From assembly GCA_902795785.1 (NCBI GenBank), contig CADBMK010000015.1:1-14876 (forward strand): a stretch of 14,876 nucleotides of DNA, read 5' to 3'. This DNA comes from an uncultured Bacteroidia bacterium (GTDB taxonomy: Bacteria > Bacteroidota > Bacteroidia > Bacteroidales > UBA932). The notes below the pieces were generated by a model. That model was not told the origin of the DNA. It saw nothing but the letters and a program-made list of their open reading frames with translations, and did not search any database. Shown piece by piece: positions 6,429-14,294 of this stretch (position 1 is its first letter; every line of letters begins with the position of its first letter). The position numbers and the translations under genes were made by a program.

Positions 6429-8908
6429 TAAAGAAAAACCTGGTTTACATACTTGCAGTTGTCTTTTTCCTTGCGCTCTCTTATTTCTACGCCTATCCCC
6501 TCCTTGAAGGAAAGATAGTCAACCAGAGCGATATCTCCGGTTACGTGGGAATGTCCCACGAGATGAACGCCTGGAACGCGGCGCACCCTCAGGACCAGAC
6601 GGCCTGGACCAACTCTATGTTCTCCGGCATGCCTACCACCACCATCACCGCCCCGTCACAGGGAGACTGGACTCAGCCGGTGTATGACCTTCTCCAGCTT
6701 GGAAAGAGGCCTGCCACCTACTTGTTTCTAACCCTTGTGGGAGGTCTTCTGCTGATGCTCTCGCTGGGCGTGGAGGGCCTTCTTGCCGTAGGCGGAGCCA
6801 TAGCGGTGGCCTTCTGTTCCTATAACTTCCAGATAATCCAGGTGGGCCACAACACCAAGATGCAGGCAATCGCCTATTTCCCATGGGTGCTCGCAGCCCT
6901 GATCTATGCTTTCAGGACCACGGTTGATGGTAAGAAAAAATGGGCCCTCAGGACCCTTCTGGCCTCGTCACTCTTCGGCCTTGCCCTTAGCATGCAGGTT
7001 AAGGCCAACCATCAGCAGATTACGTACTATCTGGCGATAGTCATCTTTGTCTATTCCCTTGTCCTTCTGGTTTATCTTCTTTTGAAGAACAGACCGGCCC
7101 TGGGCCGCTTCTTTGCCGGCTGCGCCCTTCTTCTTGTGTTTGGAACGGCTGGTATCCTGACTAATTCCAACAAGCTCATTCCTCTTGCAAAATACACCGC
7201 CCATACGATGCGAGGCGGGTCGGAACTCACCTCCTCAAAGTCCTCAGAGACGCAGTCACGCGAGGGTCTGGACCTGGATTACGCCACGGCGTGGTCATAC
7301 GGTTGGGAGGAACTTCCTAACCTTATGATTCCAAACTTCAACGGCGGCTCTTCTGCCGGCGAGGCAAACCCAAAGTGGAGTAAGACCTACGACCTTCTTG
7401 TCAAGGCTGGTCAGCCTAATGCAAAGCAGGTTGTAAAGCAGCTTCCTATGTACTGGGGCCCTCAGCCGTTTACTGCCGGCCCAATGTATCTGGGTGCCAT
7501 TACCGTGTTCCTTTTCATCCTGGGACTTATGGTGGTGAAGGGAACGGACAAGTGGTGGATTGTGATTTCTTCCATCATTGCCATCTTCCTGGGCCTTGGC
7601 AGCCATTTTATGGGCTTTACAAAGTTCTGGTATGATTATATGCCGCTCTACAATAAGTTCAGGACGGTGTCCATGGCCCTGACGGTACTTCAGGTGACAT
7701 TCCCGGCCCTGGGCTTCCTTGCCCTCAGCCAGGTGCTCCGCTCTGAAGACAAACAGGTCAACCGCAAGCTCTGGAAGGCTTATGCCATCAGCGGAGGTTT
7801 CTGCCTGCTTTTTGCCCTGGTTCCAAGCCTTGCGGGCTCTTTCACGGGTGCTGTGGACAGCGGTCAGCCGGATGTCCTTGTTGAGGCCTTCCAGGCTGAC
7901 AGGCGCCACCTCCTTGTGACCGACGCTTTCACTTCCCTTCTGTTCATTACCCTGGCCTTCATCCTTATCAGGTTCCGCAGGCGTGAGGCAGCCCTCGGGG
8001 TAGGGGTTCTTGTGCTTATCAGCATGTTCTCCGCAGGCAAGCGTTATCTGAATGCAGATCACTTTACGTCTCCACGCTCTTTCAACAACCAGTTCGAGGC
8101 CCGCGAGGTGGACAAACTCATCCTTGAGGACACGGATCCGTCATACAGGGTGGCTGACCTTACGGTCAACATCTTCAACGATTCCCACCCTTCATACTGG
8201 CACAAGAACATCGGAGGATACAGTCCTGCCAAGCTCCAGAGGTATCAGGACCTTATTGACCGTTACCTTGCAAGGGAACTGAATTCCGTATATGCGGCGG
8301 CCAAGGAAGGATCCACGATTGACGAGATTGAGGACAATCTTCCTAACCTTCCTGTGCTTTCCGCCCTCAATACCAGATATTTCATCCTTGGCGCCGGGTT
8401 TGAGCCGGTGAGGAACAGATACGCCCGCGGCAACGCGTGGTTCATAGACAATCTTGTACACACTTCTTCCGCTGACGAGGAAATTGCCACCGTCGGCCAG
8501 GTTGACCTTGGAAAAACGGCTGTCATCGGCCCGGATTTCAAGGATTTCACCGTTCCTGAGGCAGGTGCCCCGGGAGATACCATCGTGATGACATCTTATG
8601 CTCCTAACGAGCTAAGGTACAGGTACAGCCTTTCTTCCCAGAGGGGTGTAGTCTTCAGTGAGGTCTATTATCCTGACGGATGGACCCTGAGCGTTGACGG
8701 GCAGGAGTTCCCTCTCGTGCGTGCGGACTGGATTCTTCGCGCTGCTGTTCTCCCTGCCGGAGAACACGAGGTTGTGATGCGTTTCGACCCTCAGTCTTAC
8801 CGCTTCAGCGGCAACCTCTCCAGGGCAAGCTCAATACTGATTCTTCTCAGTGTTGCGGGTGCCGTGGCCGGCCTTTTCCTTACGCGCAAAAAAGAAGATG
8901 AAGCTTAG
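6425..8908 (+). CDS. YfhO-family multi-spanning membrane protein (putative GT-C glycosyltransferase)
   Basis: This is an 827-residue integral membrane protein of the YfhO family. A first hydrophobic helix (about residues 6-24) is followed by an outward-facing loop with VNQSDISGY (Asp36) and WTNSMFSGMP. Many more helices follow up to about residue 535, then a large extracytoplasmic domain that starts near RYLNADHF and includes IGGYSPAKLQRYQDLID, and a final helix (about 797-818) before a charged tail KKEDEA. Gram-positive YfhO proteins transfer sugars outside the membrane from polyprenyl-phosphate donors, and the layout resembles GT-C enzymes, which use an acidic residue in the first outer loop; Asp36 is a candidate. 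The 4-base overlap with the GT4 gene suggests a shared pathway in surface glycan or glycoprotein synthesis. In Bacteroidota the exact function is unestablished, so the enzymatic role is inference; the family call itself is firm. Confidence 0.85.
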   Translation: MIKKNLVYILAVVFFLALSYFYAYPLLEGKIVNQSDISGYVGMSHEMNAWNAAHPQDQTAWTNSMFSGMPTTTITAPSQGDWTQPVYDLLQLGKRPATYLFLTLVGGLLLMLSLGVEGLLAVGGAIAVAFCSYNFQIIQVGHNTKMQAIAYFPWVLAALIYAFRTTVDGKKKWALRTLLASSLFGLALSMQVKANHQQITYYLAIVIFVYSLVLLVYLLLKNRPALGRFFAGCALLLVFGTAGILTNSNKLIPLAKYTAHTMRGGSELTSSKSSETQSREGLDLDYATAWSYGWEELPNLMIPNFNGGSSAGEANPKWSKTYDLLVKAGQPNAKQVVKQLPMYWGPQPFTAGPMYLGAITVFLFILGLMVVKGTDKWWIVISSIIAIFLGLGSHFMGFTKFWYDYMPLYNKFRTVSMALTVLQVTFPALGFLALSQVLRSEDKQVNRKLWKAYAISGGFCLLFALVPSLAGSFTGAVDSGQPDVLVEAFQADRRHLLVTDAFTSLLFITLAFILIRFRRREAALGVGVLVLISMFSAGKRYLNADHFTSPRSFNNQFEAREVDKLILEDTDPSYRVADLTVNIFNDSHPSYWHKNIGGYSPAKLQRYQDLIDRYLARELNSVYAAAKEGSTIDEIEDNLPNLPVLSALNTRYFILGAGFEPVRNRYARGNAWFIDNLVHTSSADEEIATVGQVDLGKTAVIGPDFKDFTVPEAGAPGDTIVMTSYAPNELRYRYSLSSQRGVVFSEVYYPDGWTLSVDGQEFPLVRADWILRAAVLPAGEHEVVMRFDPQSYRFSGNLSRASSILILLSVAGAVAGLFLTRKKEDEA

Positions 8909-8917
8909 AAGTTTTTT

Positions 8918-11503
8918 ATGAAAGAAAAGATAATTGAAGATACCCCTCTGATTAAGCAGTACCTTGGCGTAAAGGCGCAGCATCCTGAGGCCGTCCTGAT
9001 TTACAGGGTGGGAGACTTTTATGAGTCTTACTGTGACGACGCCCTCCTTGTGAGCAAGGTTCTTGGAATCGTGCTTACGCGTAAGGCAAACGGAGACAAG
9101 GGATATACCCCGATGTGCGGTTTCCCTCATCACGCCATAGACGTGTATCTCCCTAAACTTGTCCGTGCCGGACACAAAGTGGCCGTCTGTGACCAGTTGG
9201 AAGACCCTAAGTTTGCAAAGAAACTGGTTAAGCGCGGTGTCACGGAAATCGTTACTCCGGGCGTTGCCTTCGGAGAGCAGATGCTTGGTCCAAAGGAGAA
9301 CAACTACCTGGCAGGCCTCTGTTTTGCCAAGGGACAGTGCGGAGCGGCTTTCCTGGATGCGTCCACCGGGTCTTTCCAGGTGGCCCAGGGCTCCGAGGAC
9401 TATATCGGAACCCTCCTTTCGTCAATGAACCCTAAGGAAGTCCTGGTGACAAGGGGCGAGGAGAAGAAGGTTCGGGAAAAGTTCGGGGACAAACTCTATA
9501 TATCTACCGTGGAGGAGTGGGCCTTCGTTTACGAGGCCGCAGTGGAGAAGTTGAAAAAGCAGTTCCACGTTGACTCCCTGAAGGGCTTTGCCGTGGATTC
9601 CTATCCTCTTGGAATAGCCTCTGCGGGCGCTTTGATCGTATATCTTGAACAGACCCAGCACGTGGGCCTTTCCAATATCTCATCCATCTCCCGTATCGAC
9701 GGAGACAGTTTCGTCTGGATGGACAAGTTCACATTCCGCAACCTGGAGATTTTCCAGAGCGCGGCCGGCGGTGACGGCGTGGCCCTAGTCGACGTGATGG
9801 ACAGATGCTCGTCGCCAATGGGCGCGAGACTTCTCCGCAAATGGCTTGCGATGCCGGTGCTTGATCTTGGGGAACTGAAATCACGATATGATATTGTCCA
9901 GCATTTCACTGAAAACAAAGAGGACCTGGAGAGCCTTCAGGAGAAGATAGGCAATCTTGGTGATATGGAAAGAATCCTTTCCCGCGTTGCCACAGGCAAG
10001 ATTCTTCCGCGTGAGGTGATGCAGCTTGGCCGCGGCCTGGCCCAGAACGAGCCTATTTCCGCCATCTGCCTGGGTAAGGGCTGCTCAGCCCTCGATGAAC
10101 TGGTGTTGAGGCTTCAGAACTGTTCACAGCTTCTTGACATCATCGTAAAGACCCTGGACCCTGATCCGGCCGCAGCCGTAGGAAAGGGCAAGGTGATAGG
10201 GGACGGCGTAAACGCCGAGCTGGATGAACTTAGAAACATCTCTTCCGGAGGAAAGGACTTCCTCCTGAACATGCAGCGCAGGGAAGCCGAAAGGACGGGA
10301 ATCCAGTCGCTCAAGATAGGATACAACAATGTATTCGGCTACTATATCGAGGTCCGCAACACCTTCAGGGATAAGGTCCCTCAGGACTGGATAAGGAAGC
10401 AGACCCTCGTCAGTGCCGAGAGGTATATAACCGCGGAACTTAAGGAGTACGAGGAGAAGATTCTGGGGGCGGAGGAGAAGATCTATGCGCTTGAGACACG
10501 GCTCTACCAGTCCCTCGTGGCTGAAATCCAGACGTATATGCAGGCTATCCAGGCCAACTGCCGCCTGCTTGCCCGCCTCGACGTGCTCTCCGGTTTTGCC
10601 TCCCTTGCCGTTTCCAACAGGTATTGCCGCCCGGAGATGACGGACGGAATGGAACTGGATATCAAGGCCGGCCGTCACCCTGTGATTGAGACGCTGATGG
10701 CCCCGGGAGAGGAATATGTGGCGAATGACGTCTATATGGACTCCCGCAGGGACCAGATTATGATTCTTACAGGTCCGAATATGGCCGGTAAGTCGGCTCT
10801 GCTGCGTCAGACCGCGCTGATTGTGCTGATGGCGCAGGTCGGCTCCTTCGTCCCTGCCGATTCTGCAAAACTCGGATGGTGCGATAAGATTTTTACCCGT
10901 GTGGGCGCCTCAGACAATATCTCCCGCGGAGAATCCACCTTTATGGTGGAGATGCTGGAGACCTCTATGATCCTGCATAACCTTTCCGCCCGCTCCATCG
11001 TCCTTCTGGATGAAATCGGCCGCGGAACGTCCACTTATGACGGTATGAGCATCGCCCGTGCCATCGTTCAGTATATCCATGAATACGGTCACGGCGCCAA
11101 GACCCTCTTCGCCACCCATTACCACGAGCTCAACGACCTTGAGACCATATATCCGCGTGTCCACAACTGGCATATCGCGGTGAAAGAGGCCGGAAAGCAG
11201 GTTATTTTCCTCAGGAAACTTAAGGAGGGCGGCGTGGCGCACAGCTTCGGTATTCACGTGGCCCGTCTTGCCGGAATGCCTAAGGAGGTCCTTGATGCCG
11301 CCCAGAAGACGCTGTCCTCTCTTGAAAAGACGGCCGCCAACCCTCTCCTGAAGGAGGATCCGGTTCAGTTGTCTTTCTTCCAGCTTGACGACCCTACGCT
11401 TTCATCGCTCCGTGAGCAGCTGGAGGAGGCTGACCTTAACAATATGACGCCGATGCAGGCCTTTGACCTGTTGAGGCATATGAAGGCCGAACTTGGCCTG
11501 TAG
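8918..11503 (+). CDS. mutS: DNA mismatch repair protein MutS
   Basis: MutS recognises base mismatches and small loops in newly made DNA and recruits MutL. The 861-residue length matches the family (E. coli 853). The mismatch-reading motif Phe-X-Glu is present as Phe34-Tyr35-Glu36 in GDFYES. A connector and the long lever/clamp region follow up to about residue 560. The ATPase domain has Walker A GPNMAGKS at 619-626, a GESTFMVEM signature, Walker B LLDEIGRGTSTYDG with Asp698-Glu699, and ATHYHEL after it. Walker A is followed by Ala rather than the usual Thr, which I recall as normal for Bacteroidota. The C-terminus carries the helix MTPMQAFDLLRHMK. The start ATG at 8918 is 9 bases after the YfhO-family stop with no Shine-Dalgarno sequence and gives the expected N-terminus. 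This is MutS1, not MutS2: the mismatch-reading domain is present and no Smr domain follows. Confidence 0.98.
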   Translation: MKEKIIEDTPLIKQYLGVKAQHPEAVLIYRVGDFYESYCDDALLVSKVLGIVLTRKANGDKGYTPMCGFPHHAIDVYLPKLVRAGHKVAVCDQLEDPKFAKKLVKRGVTEIVTPGVAFGEQMLGPKENNYLAGLCFAKGQCGAAFLDASTGSFQVAQGSEDYIGTLLSSMNPKEVLVTRGEEKKVREKFGDKLYISTVEEWAFVYEAAVEKLKKQFHVDSLKGFAVDSYPLGIASAGALIVYLEQTQHVGLSNISSISRIDGDSFVWMDKFTFRNLEIFQSAAGGDGVALVDVMDRCSSPMGARLLRKWLAMPVLDLGELKSRYDIVQHFTENKEDLESLQEKIGNLGDMERILSRVATGKILPREVMQLGRGLAQNEPISAICLGKGCSALDELVLRLQNCSQLLDIIVKTLDPDPAAAVGKGKVIGDGVNAELDELRNISSGGKDFLLNMQRREAERTGIQSLKIGYNNVFGYYIEVRNTFRDKVPQDWIRKQTLVSAERYITAELKEYEEKILGAEEKIYALETRLYQSLVAEIQTYMQAIQANCRLLARLDVLSGFASLAVSNRYCRPEMTDGMELDIKAGRHPVIETLMAPGEEYVANDVYMDSRRDQIMILTGPNMAGKSALLRQTALIVLMAQVGSFVPADSAKLGWCDKIFTRVGASDNISRGESTFMVEMLETSMILHNLSARSIVLLDEIGRGTSTYDGMSIARAIVQYIHEYGHGAKTLFATHYHELNDLETIYPRVHNWHIAVKEAGKQVIFLRKLKEGGVAHSFGIHVARLAGMPKEVLDAAQKTLSSLEKTAANPLLKEDPVQLSFFQLDDPTLSSLREQLEEADLNNMTPMQAFDLLRHMKAELGL

Positions 11504-11515
11504 AGCGTTCAGGGT

Positions 11516-12136
11516 ATGTCCAAAGAGGTTTGCCTGAAGAATTTTATGGAGGAAGGCCGCGTGGAGGCCGGCTGTGACGAGGCCGGACGCGGTCCTCTTG
11601 CCGGCCCGGTCTTTGCCGCCGCCGTGATTCTGCCCGAGGGGTTTCACCATCCCCTTCTGAATGACTCCAAGAAGATGACGGCGCGTGCGCGTGAAGAGGT
11701 TCGCAGCGTCATCGAAAAGGAGGCCGTTGCGTGGGCGGTGGTGGCCGTATCGGCAAAGCAGATTGACCAGATAAACATCCTCAACGCGTCCATCTTCGGA
11801 ATGCAGAGCGCCGTGCGCGGACTCAGCGTGAAGCCGGATTTCCTCCTTATTGACGGCAACCGCTTCAAGCCGTTTGACGATTTCAAGCCGGGACGATACG
11901 CCACCGTAGTCAAGGGCGATGCCACCTACGCTTCCATCGCCGCCGCTTCCGTGCTCGCCAAGACATACAGGGACGAGTATATGCTGAAAATCGCCGCCGA
12001 ATACCCCCAGTACGGATGGGACAGGAACATGGGCTATCCTACCAGGGAGCACATCGAGGCAATCCGTAAATTCGGCTATACCGAGCATCACAGGATGAGT
12101 TTTCATCCAAAAGAACTGGAACCTACCCTGTTCTGA
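11516..12136 (+). CDS. rnhB: Ribonuclease HII
   Basis: RNase HII cuts RNA in RNA-DNA hybrids and starts removal of single ribonucleotides misincorporated into DNA. The 206-residue protein has the family motifs: CDEAGRGPLAGPV with Asp21 and Glu22, LLIDGNRF with Asp113, KGDATYASIAAASVLAKTYRD with Asp135, then PQYGW and the C-terminal HHRMSFHP. Asp21, Glu22, Asp113 and Asp135 match the four metal-binding residues of archaeal and Thermotoga enzymes. The ATG at 11516 is 12 bases after the mutS stop. An internal ATG at 11546 would also leave all motifs intact, so the exact start is not certain. Placement right behind mutS puts two DNA-maintenance genes on one probable transcript. The gene ends just before the promoter of the next unit, and no terminator hairpin follows it. 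Confidence 0.97.
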   Translation: MSKEVCLKNFMEEGRVEAGCDEAGRGPLAGPVFAAAVILPEGFHHPLLNDSKKMTARAREEVRSVIEKEAVAWAVVAVSAKQIDQINILNASIFGMQSAVRGLSVKPDFLLIDGNRFKPFDDFKPGRYATVVKGDATYASIAAASVLAKTYRDEYMLKIAAEYPQYGWDRNMGYPTREHIEAIRKFGYTEHHRMSFHPKELEPTLF

Positions 12137-12164
12137 GTTTACTGTTAGATTATTGCTATCTTTG
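12132..12164 (+). promoter_or_regulatory. Bacteroidota-type promoter for the S46 peptidase gene
   Basis: TATCTTTG at 12157-12164, followed by C, fits the Bacteroides -7 consensus TAnnTTTG exactly. A partial -33 element TCTG (12132-12135) lies 21 bases upstream, within the last bases of rnhB. Transcription would begin around 12169-12171, giving a leader of roughly a dozen AT-rich bases before the ATG at 12183 and no Shine-Dalgarno sequence. The -7 element is strong and the -33 element mediocre. Confidence 0.65.
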
Positions 12165-12182
12165 CACCGCATTTTTAACATT

Positions 12183-14240
12183 ATGAAAAAGATACTTTTG
12201 ACCGTGGTTGCCGCACTTACCCTTTCTTTTGGTGCGAGCGCTGACGAAGGAATGTGGCTTCTTCCACTCCTTCAGAAAATGAATATCAAGGCTATGAATG
12301 AACTTGGCTGCAAACTTTCCGCCGAGGACATCTACAGCGTCAACAACACTTCCCTCAAGGATGCCATCGTCCAGTTCGGAGGTGGCTGTACCGGAGAGAT
12401 CATCTCTGACAAGGGACTTCTCGTGACCAACCATCACTGTGGATACAGCAGCATCCAGGCTCTTTCCACTCCGGAGCACAATTACCTTGAGGATGGATAC
12501 TGGGCTATGGACAACGCTTCCGAGCTCCCTGTTCCGGGCCTCAGCGTGAAGTTCCTCAGGCAGATGAAGGACGTGACAAAGATTCTCGAGAAGGATCCTA
12601 CTAAGAAGGACGCCCTCATCAAGGCTGCCAAGGAGGATTTTCCTGGCTGCGAGGCATTCATCGAGAACTTCTACAATGATAACGTACAGTATCTCATCGT
12701 TTATGCTGTATATAAGGATGTGCGCTTTGTAGGTGCTCCGCCTGCCTGCTCAGGCAAGTTCGGCGGTGAGACCGACAACTGGATGTGGCCTCGTCACACC
12801 TGTGACTTCTCCATGTTCCGCGTATATGCAGGCAAGGATAACCAGCCTGCCGAGTATTCAAAGGACAATGTGCCTTATACCCCTGCACGCAGCCTTAAGA
12901 TTTCCCTCAAGGGAATCAAAGACGGTGACTATGCAATGATTATGGGCTATCCTGGACGCACGTCACGCTTCAATACCGAGGCGCAGCTCAAGCTTACGCT
13001 CGAGAGCAACGCCATCAGCATCGAGGCCAGGACACTCCGTCAGAAGCTTATGTGGGAGGCGATGGAGGCAGATCCTACAGTCCGTCTTCAGTATGCCAAC
13101 AAATACGCCAGCAGCGCAAATGCCTGGAAGAAGTGGATCGGAATGGAGAAGGCTTTCAAGAAGCTCGACATCATCGGCCGCGAGAGCCAGGAAGAGGCTG
13201 ATTTCATGGCCTGGGTTGGCAAAAACCATAAGCGCAGCGAGAAATACGGCAGCGCCCTCGGCGACATCGAGAAGAATGTTGACGGAATGAGGAAGCCTTA
13301 TCTCGGCATGATCCGCTTTACGGAGACATTAAACCGCATTGAGGTCTTAGGCTTCGCAGGTCTTTTTGATAAGGTCTATAAAGCCGGAAAGAAGAATAAC
13401 AAGTCTGACGAGGAGGCGATTAACGCCGCAGTAGAAGCCGTTAAGGCTGTTTACAAGGATTATTACGAGCCTCTTGACAGGGTTGAGGCTGCCGCTCTTG
13501 CAGAACTTTACAACAGCAAATGTGACCCTTGGCGCCGCATAGACATCAATGTCAAGAATCTCTTTGACTCCACTGCATTTACCAGCGCGGAGAAGCTTGA
13601 AAAGCTTGCCGCCCAGGGTATCGAGGCCGTGAGGAAAGATCCTGCAATGGTTCTTCGTGAGGAAGGCATAGAAATGTACCGCAGTCTATACAAGAACTAT
13701 ATCAATTATGCAACGGAGCTTAAGAAGAGTTCCAAGACGTATACTGCCGGTATGCTTGAGTGGAAGAAGGGTCAGCCAAGTTATCCTGACGCCAACTTTA
13801 CCATGCGTCTTACCTACGGTACCGTCAAGGCCTACGAGCCAAAGGACGGAGTCCTCTATAAGTACTACACTACCCTTGACGGTGTGATGGAGAAGAAAGA
13901 CAATTCAAATTACGAGTTCAGGGTTCCGGCTAAGCTTGAACAGGTTTGGAAGGACAAGGATTTCGGTGATTACGCTATGCCTGAGAACGGCAAGGTCCCT
14001 GCCTGCTTCCTCATCAACTGTGACATTACCGGTGGTAACTCCGGCAGCCCTGTAATGGATGCCAATGGCAATCTAATAGGCCTTGCATTCGACGGAAACT
14101 GGGAGTCAATGTCAAGTGACGTCATGTTTGAGCCGGATCTTCAGAGGTGTATCTGCGTTGATATCCGCTATGTCCTCCTCCTTATGGACAAGGTCGGCGG
14201 TGCCGGATACCCCCGCAACGAAATGAAATTCGTCAAGTAG
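12183..14240 (+). CDS. S46-family dipeptidyl-peptidase, DPP7-like
   Basis: This secreted serine peptidase should release dipeptides from the N-terminus of peptides in the periplasm. Residues 1-20 form a signal peptide ending ASA, and the mature protein begins DEGMWLLP, typical of S46. The catalytic triad is visible as His85 (TNHHCGY), Asp208 (TCDFSMFR) and Ser620 (GGNSGSP). Asn199-Trp200 match the pair that grips the substrate amino terminus in characterised S46 enzymes. Gly638, 18 residues after the catalytic Ser in GLAFDGNWE, corresponds to Gly673 of Porphyromonas gingivalis DPP7 rather than Arg673 of DPP11, so a hydrophobic rather than acidic residue is expected before the cut. At 685 residues it is slightly shorter than those proteins (about 710-720). 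The ATG at 12183 is chosen because it begins the signal peptide; ATG-like codons upstream lie in the promoter. Confidence 0.95.
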   Translation: MKKILLTVVAALTLSFGASADEGMWLLPLLQKMNIKAMNELGCKLSAEDIYSVNNTSLKDAIVQFGGGCTGEIISDKGLLVTNHHCGYSSIQALSTPEHNYLEDGYWAMDNASELPVPGLSVKFLRQMKDVTKILEKDPTKKDALIKAAKEDFPGCEAFIENFYNDNVQYLIVYAVYKDVRFVGAPPACSGKFGGETDNWMWPRHTCDFSMFRVYAGKDNQPAEYSKDNVPYTPARSLKISLKGIKDGDYAMIMGYPGRTSRFNTEAQLKLTLESNAISIEARTLRQKLMWEAMEADPTVRLQYANKYASSANAWKKWIGMEKAFKKLDIIGRESQEEADFMAWVGKNHKRSEKYGSALGDIEKNVDGMRKPYLGMIRFTETLNRIEVLGFAGLFDKVYKAGKKNNKSDEEAINAAVEAVKAVYKDYYEPLDRVEAAALAELYNSKCDPWRRIDINVKNLFDSTAFTSAEKLEKLAAQGIEAVRKDPAMVLREEGIEMYRSLYKNYINYATELKKSSKTYTAGMLEWKKGQPSYPDANFTMRLTYGTVKAYEPKDGVLYKYYTTLDGVMEKKDNSNYEFRVPAKLEQVWKDKDFGDYAMPENGKVPACFLINCDITGGNSGSPVMDANGNLIGLAFDGNWESMSSDVMFEPDLQRCICVDIRYVLLLMDKVGGAGYPRNEMKFVK

Positions 14241-14244
14241 TTTA

Positions 14245-14261
14245 TCAGGATTTTTGCCTGA
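14245..14261. repeat. Short inverted repeat overlapping the mrp promoter
   Basis: TCAGG (14245-14249) and CCTGA (14257-14261) are perfectly complementary around a 7-base loop ATTTTTG. The stem is only 5 base pairs and no T-run follows it, so it is a poor intrinsic terminator for the peptidase gene. It covers the -33 element of the next promoter, so an operator role is conceivable. It could equally be chance. Confidence 0.25.
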
Positions 14262-14283
14262 AATAATCTAGTCTGTATTTTTG
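14253..14283 (+). promoter_or_regulatory. Bacteroidota-type promoter for mrp
   Basis: TTTG at 14253-14256, a 19-base spacer, then TATTTTTG at 14276-14283 together match the Bacteroides sigma-ABfr consensus (TTTG, N19-21, TAnnTTTG) at every fixed position. It sits in the 54-base gap between the peptidase stop and the mrp ATG. The expected transcription start, about 14287-14290, leaves a leader of only about 5-8 bases. Confidence 0.75.
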
Positions 14284-14294
14284 TCTAAATAGTT

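Noticed and set aside
7295..8062. 255-codon open frame on the - strand within the YfhO-family gene
   Set aside because: Charged, repetitive composition with no recognisable motif; a complement artefact of a long membrane-protein gene.
9208..9215. TAAGTTTG, an exact match to the -7 promoter consensus inside mutS
   Set aside because: It is deep in coding sequence with no gene start downstream; a match to six fixed bases is expected a few times per window by chance.
10772..10798. MutS Walker A with Ala instead of Thr after GKS
   Set aside because: The essential Gly, Lys and Ser are intact, and GPNMAGKSALL is, as I recall, the usual spelling in Bacteroidota, so it is not a sign of a defective protein.
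11402..12181. 259-codon open frame on the - strand opposite rnhB
   Set aside because: It covers rnhB, whose catalytic residues are all present, and it begins in the promoter region of the S46 gene. No family resemblance.
12137..12182. Terminator after rnhB
   Set aside because: No stable inverted repeat followed by a T-run was found; the short AT-rich stretch is better explained as promoter and leader, so read-through into the peptidase gene cannot be excluded.
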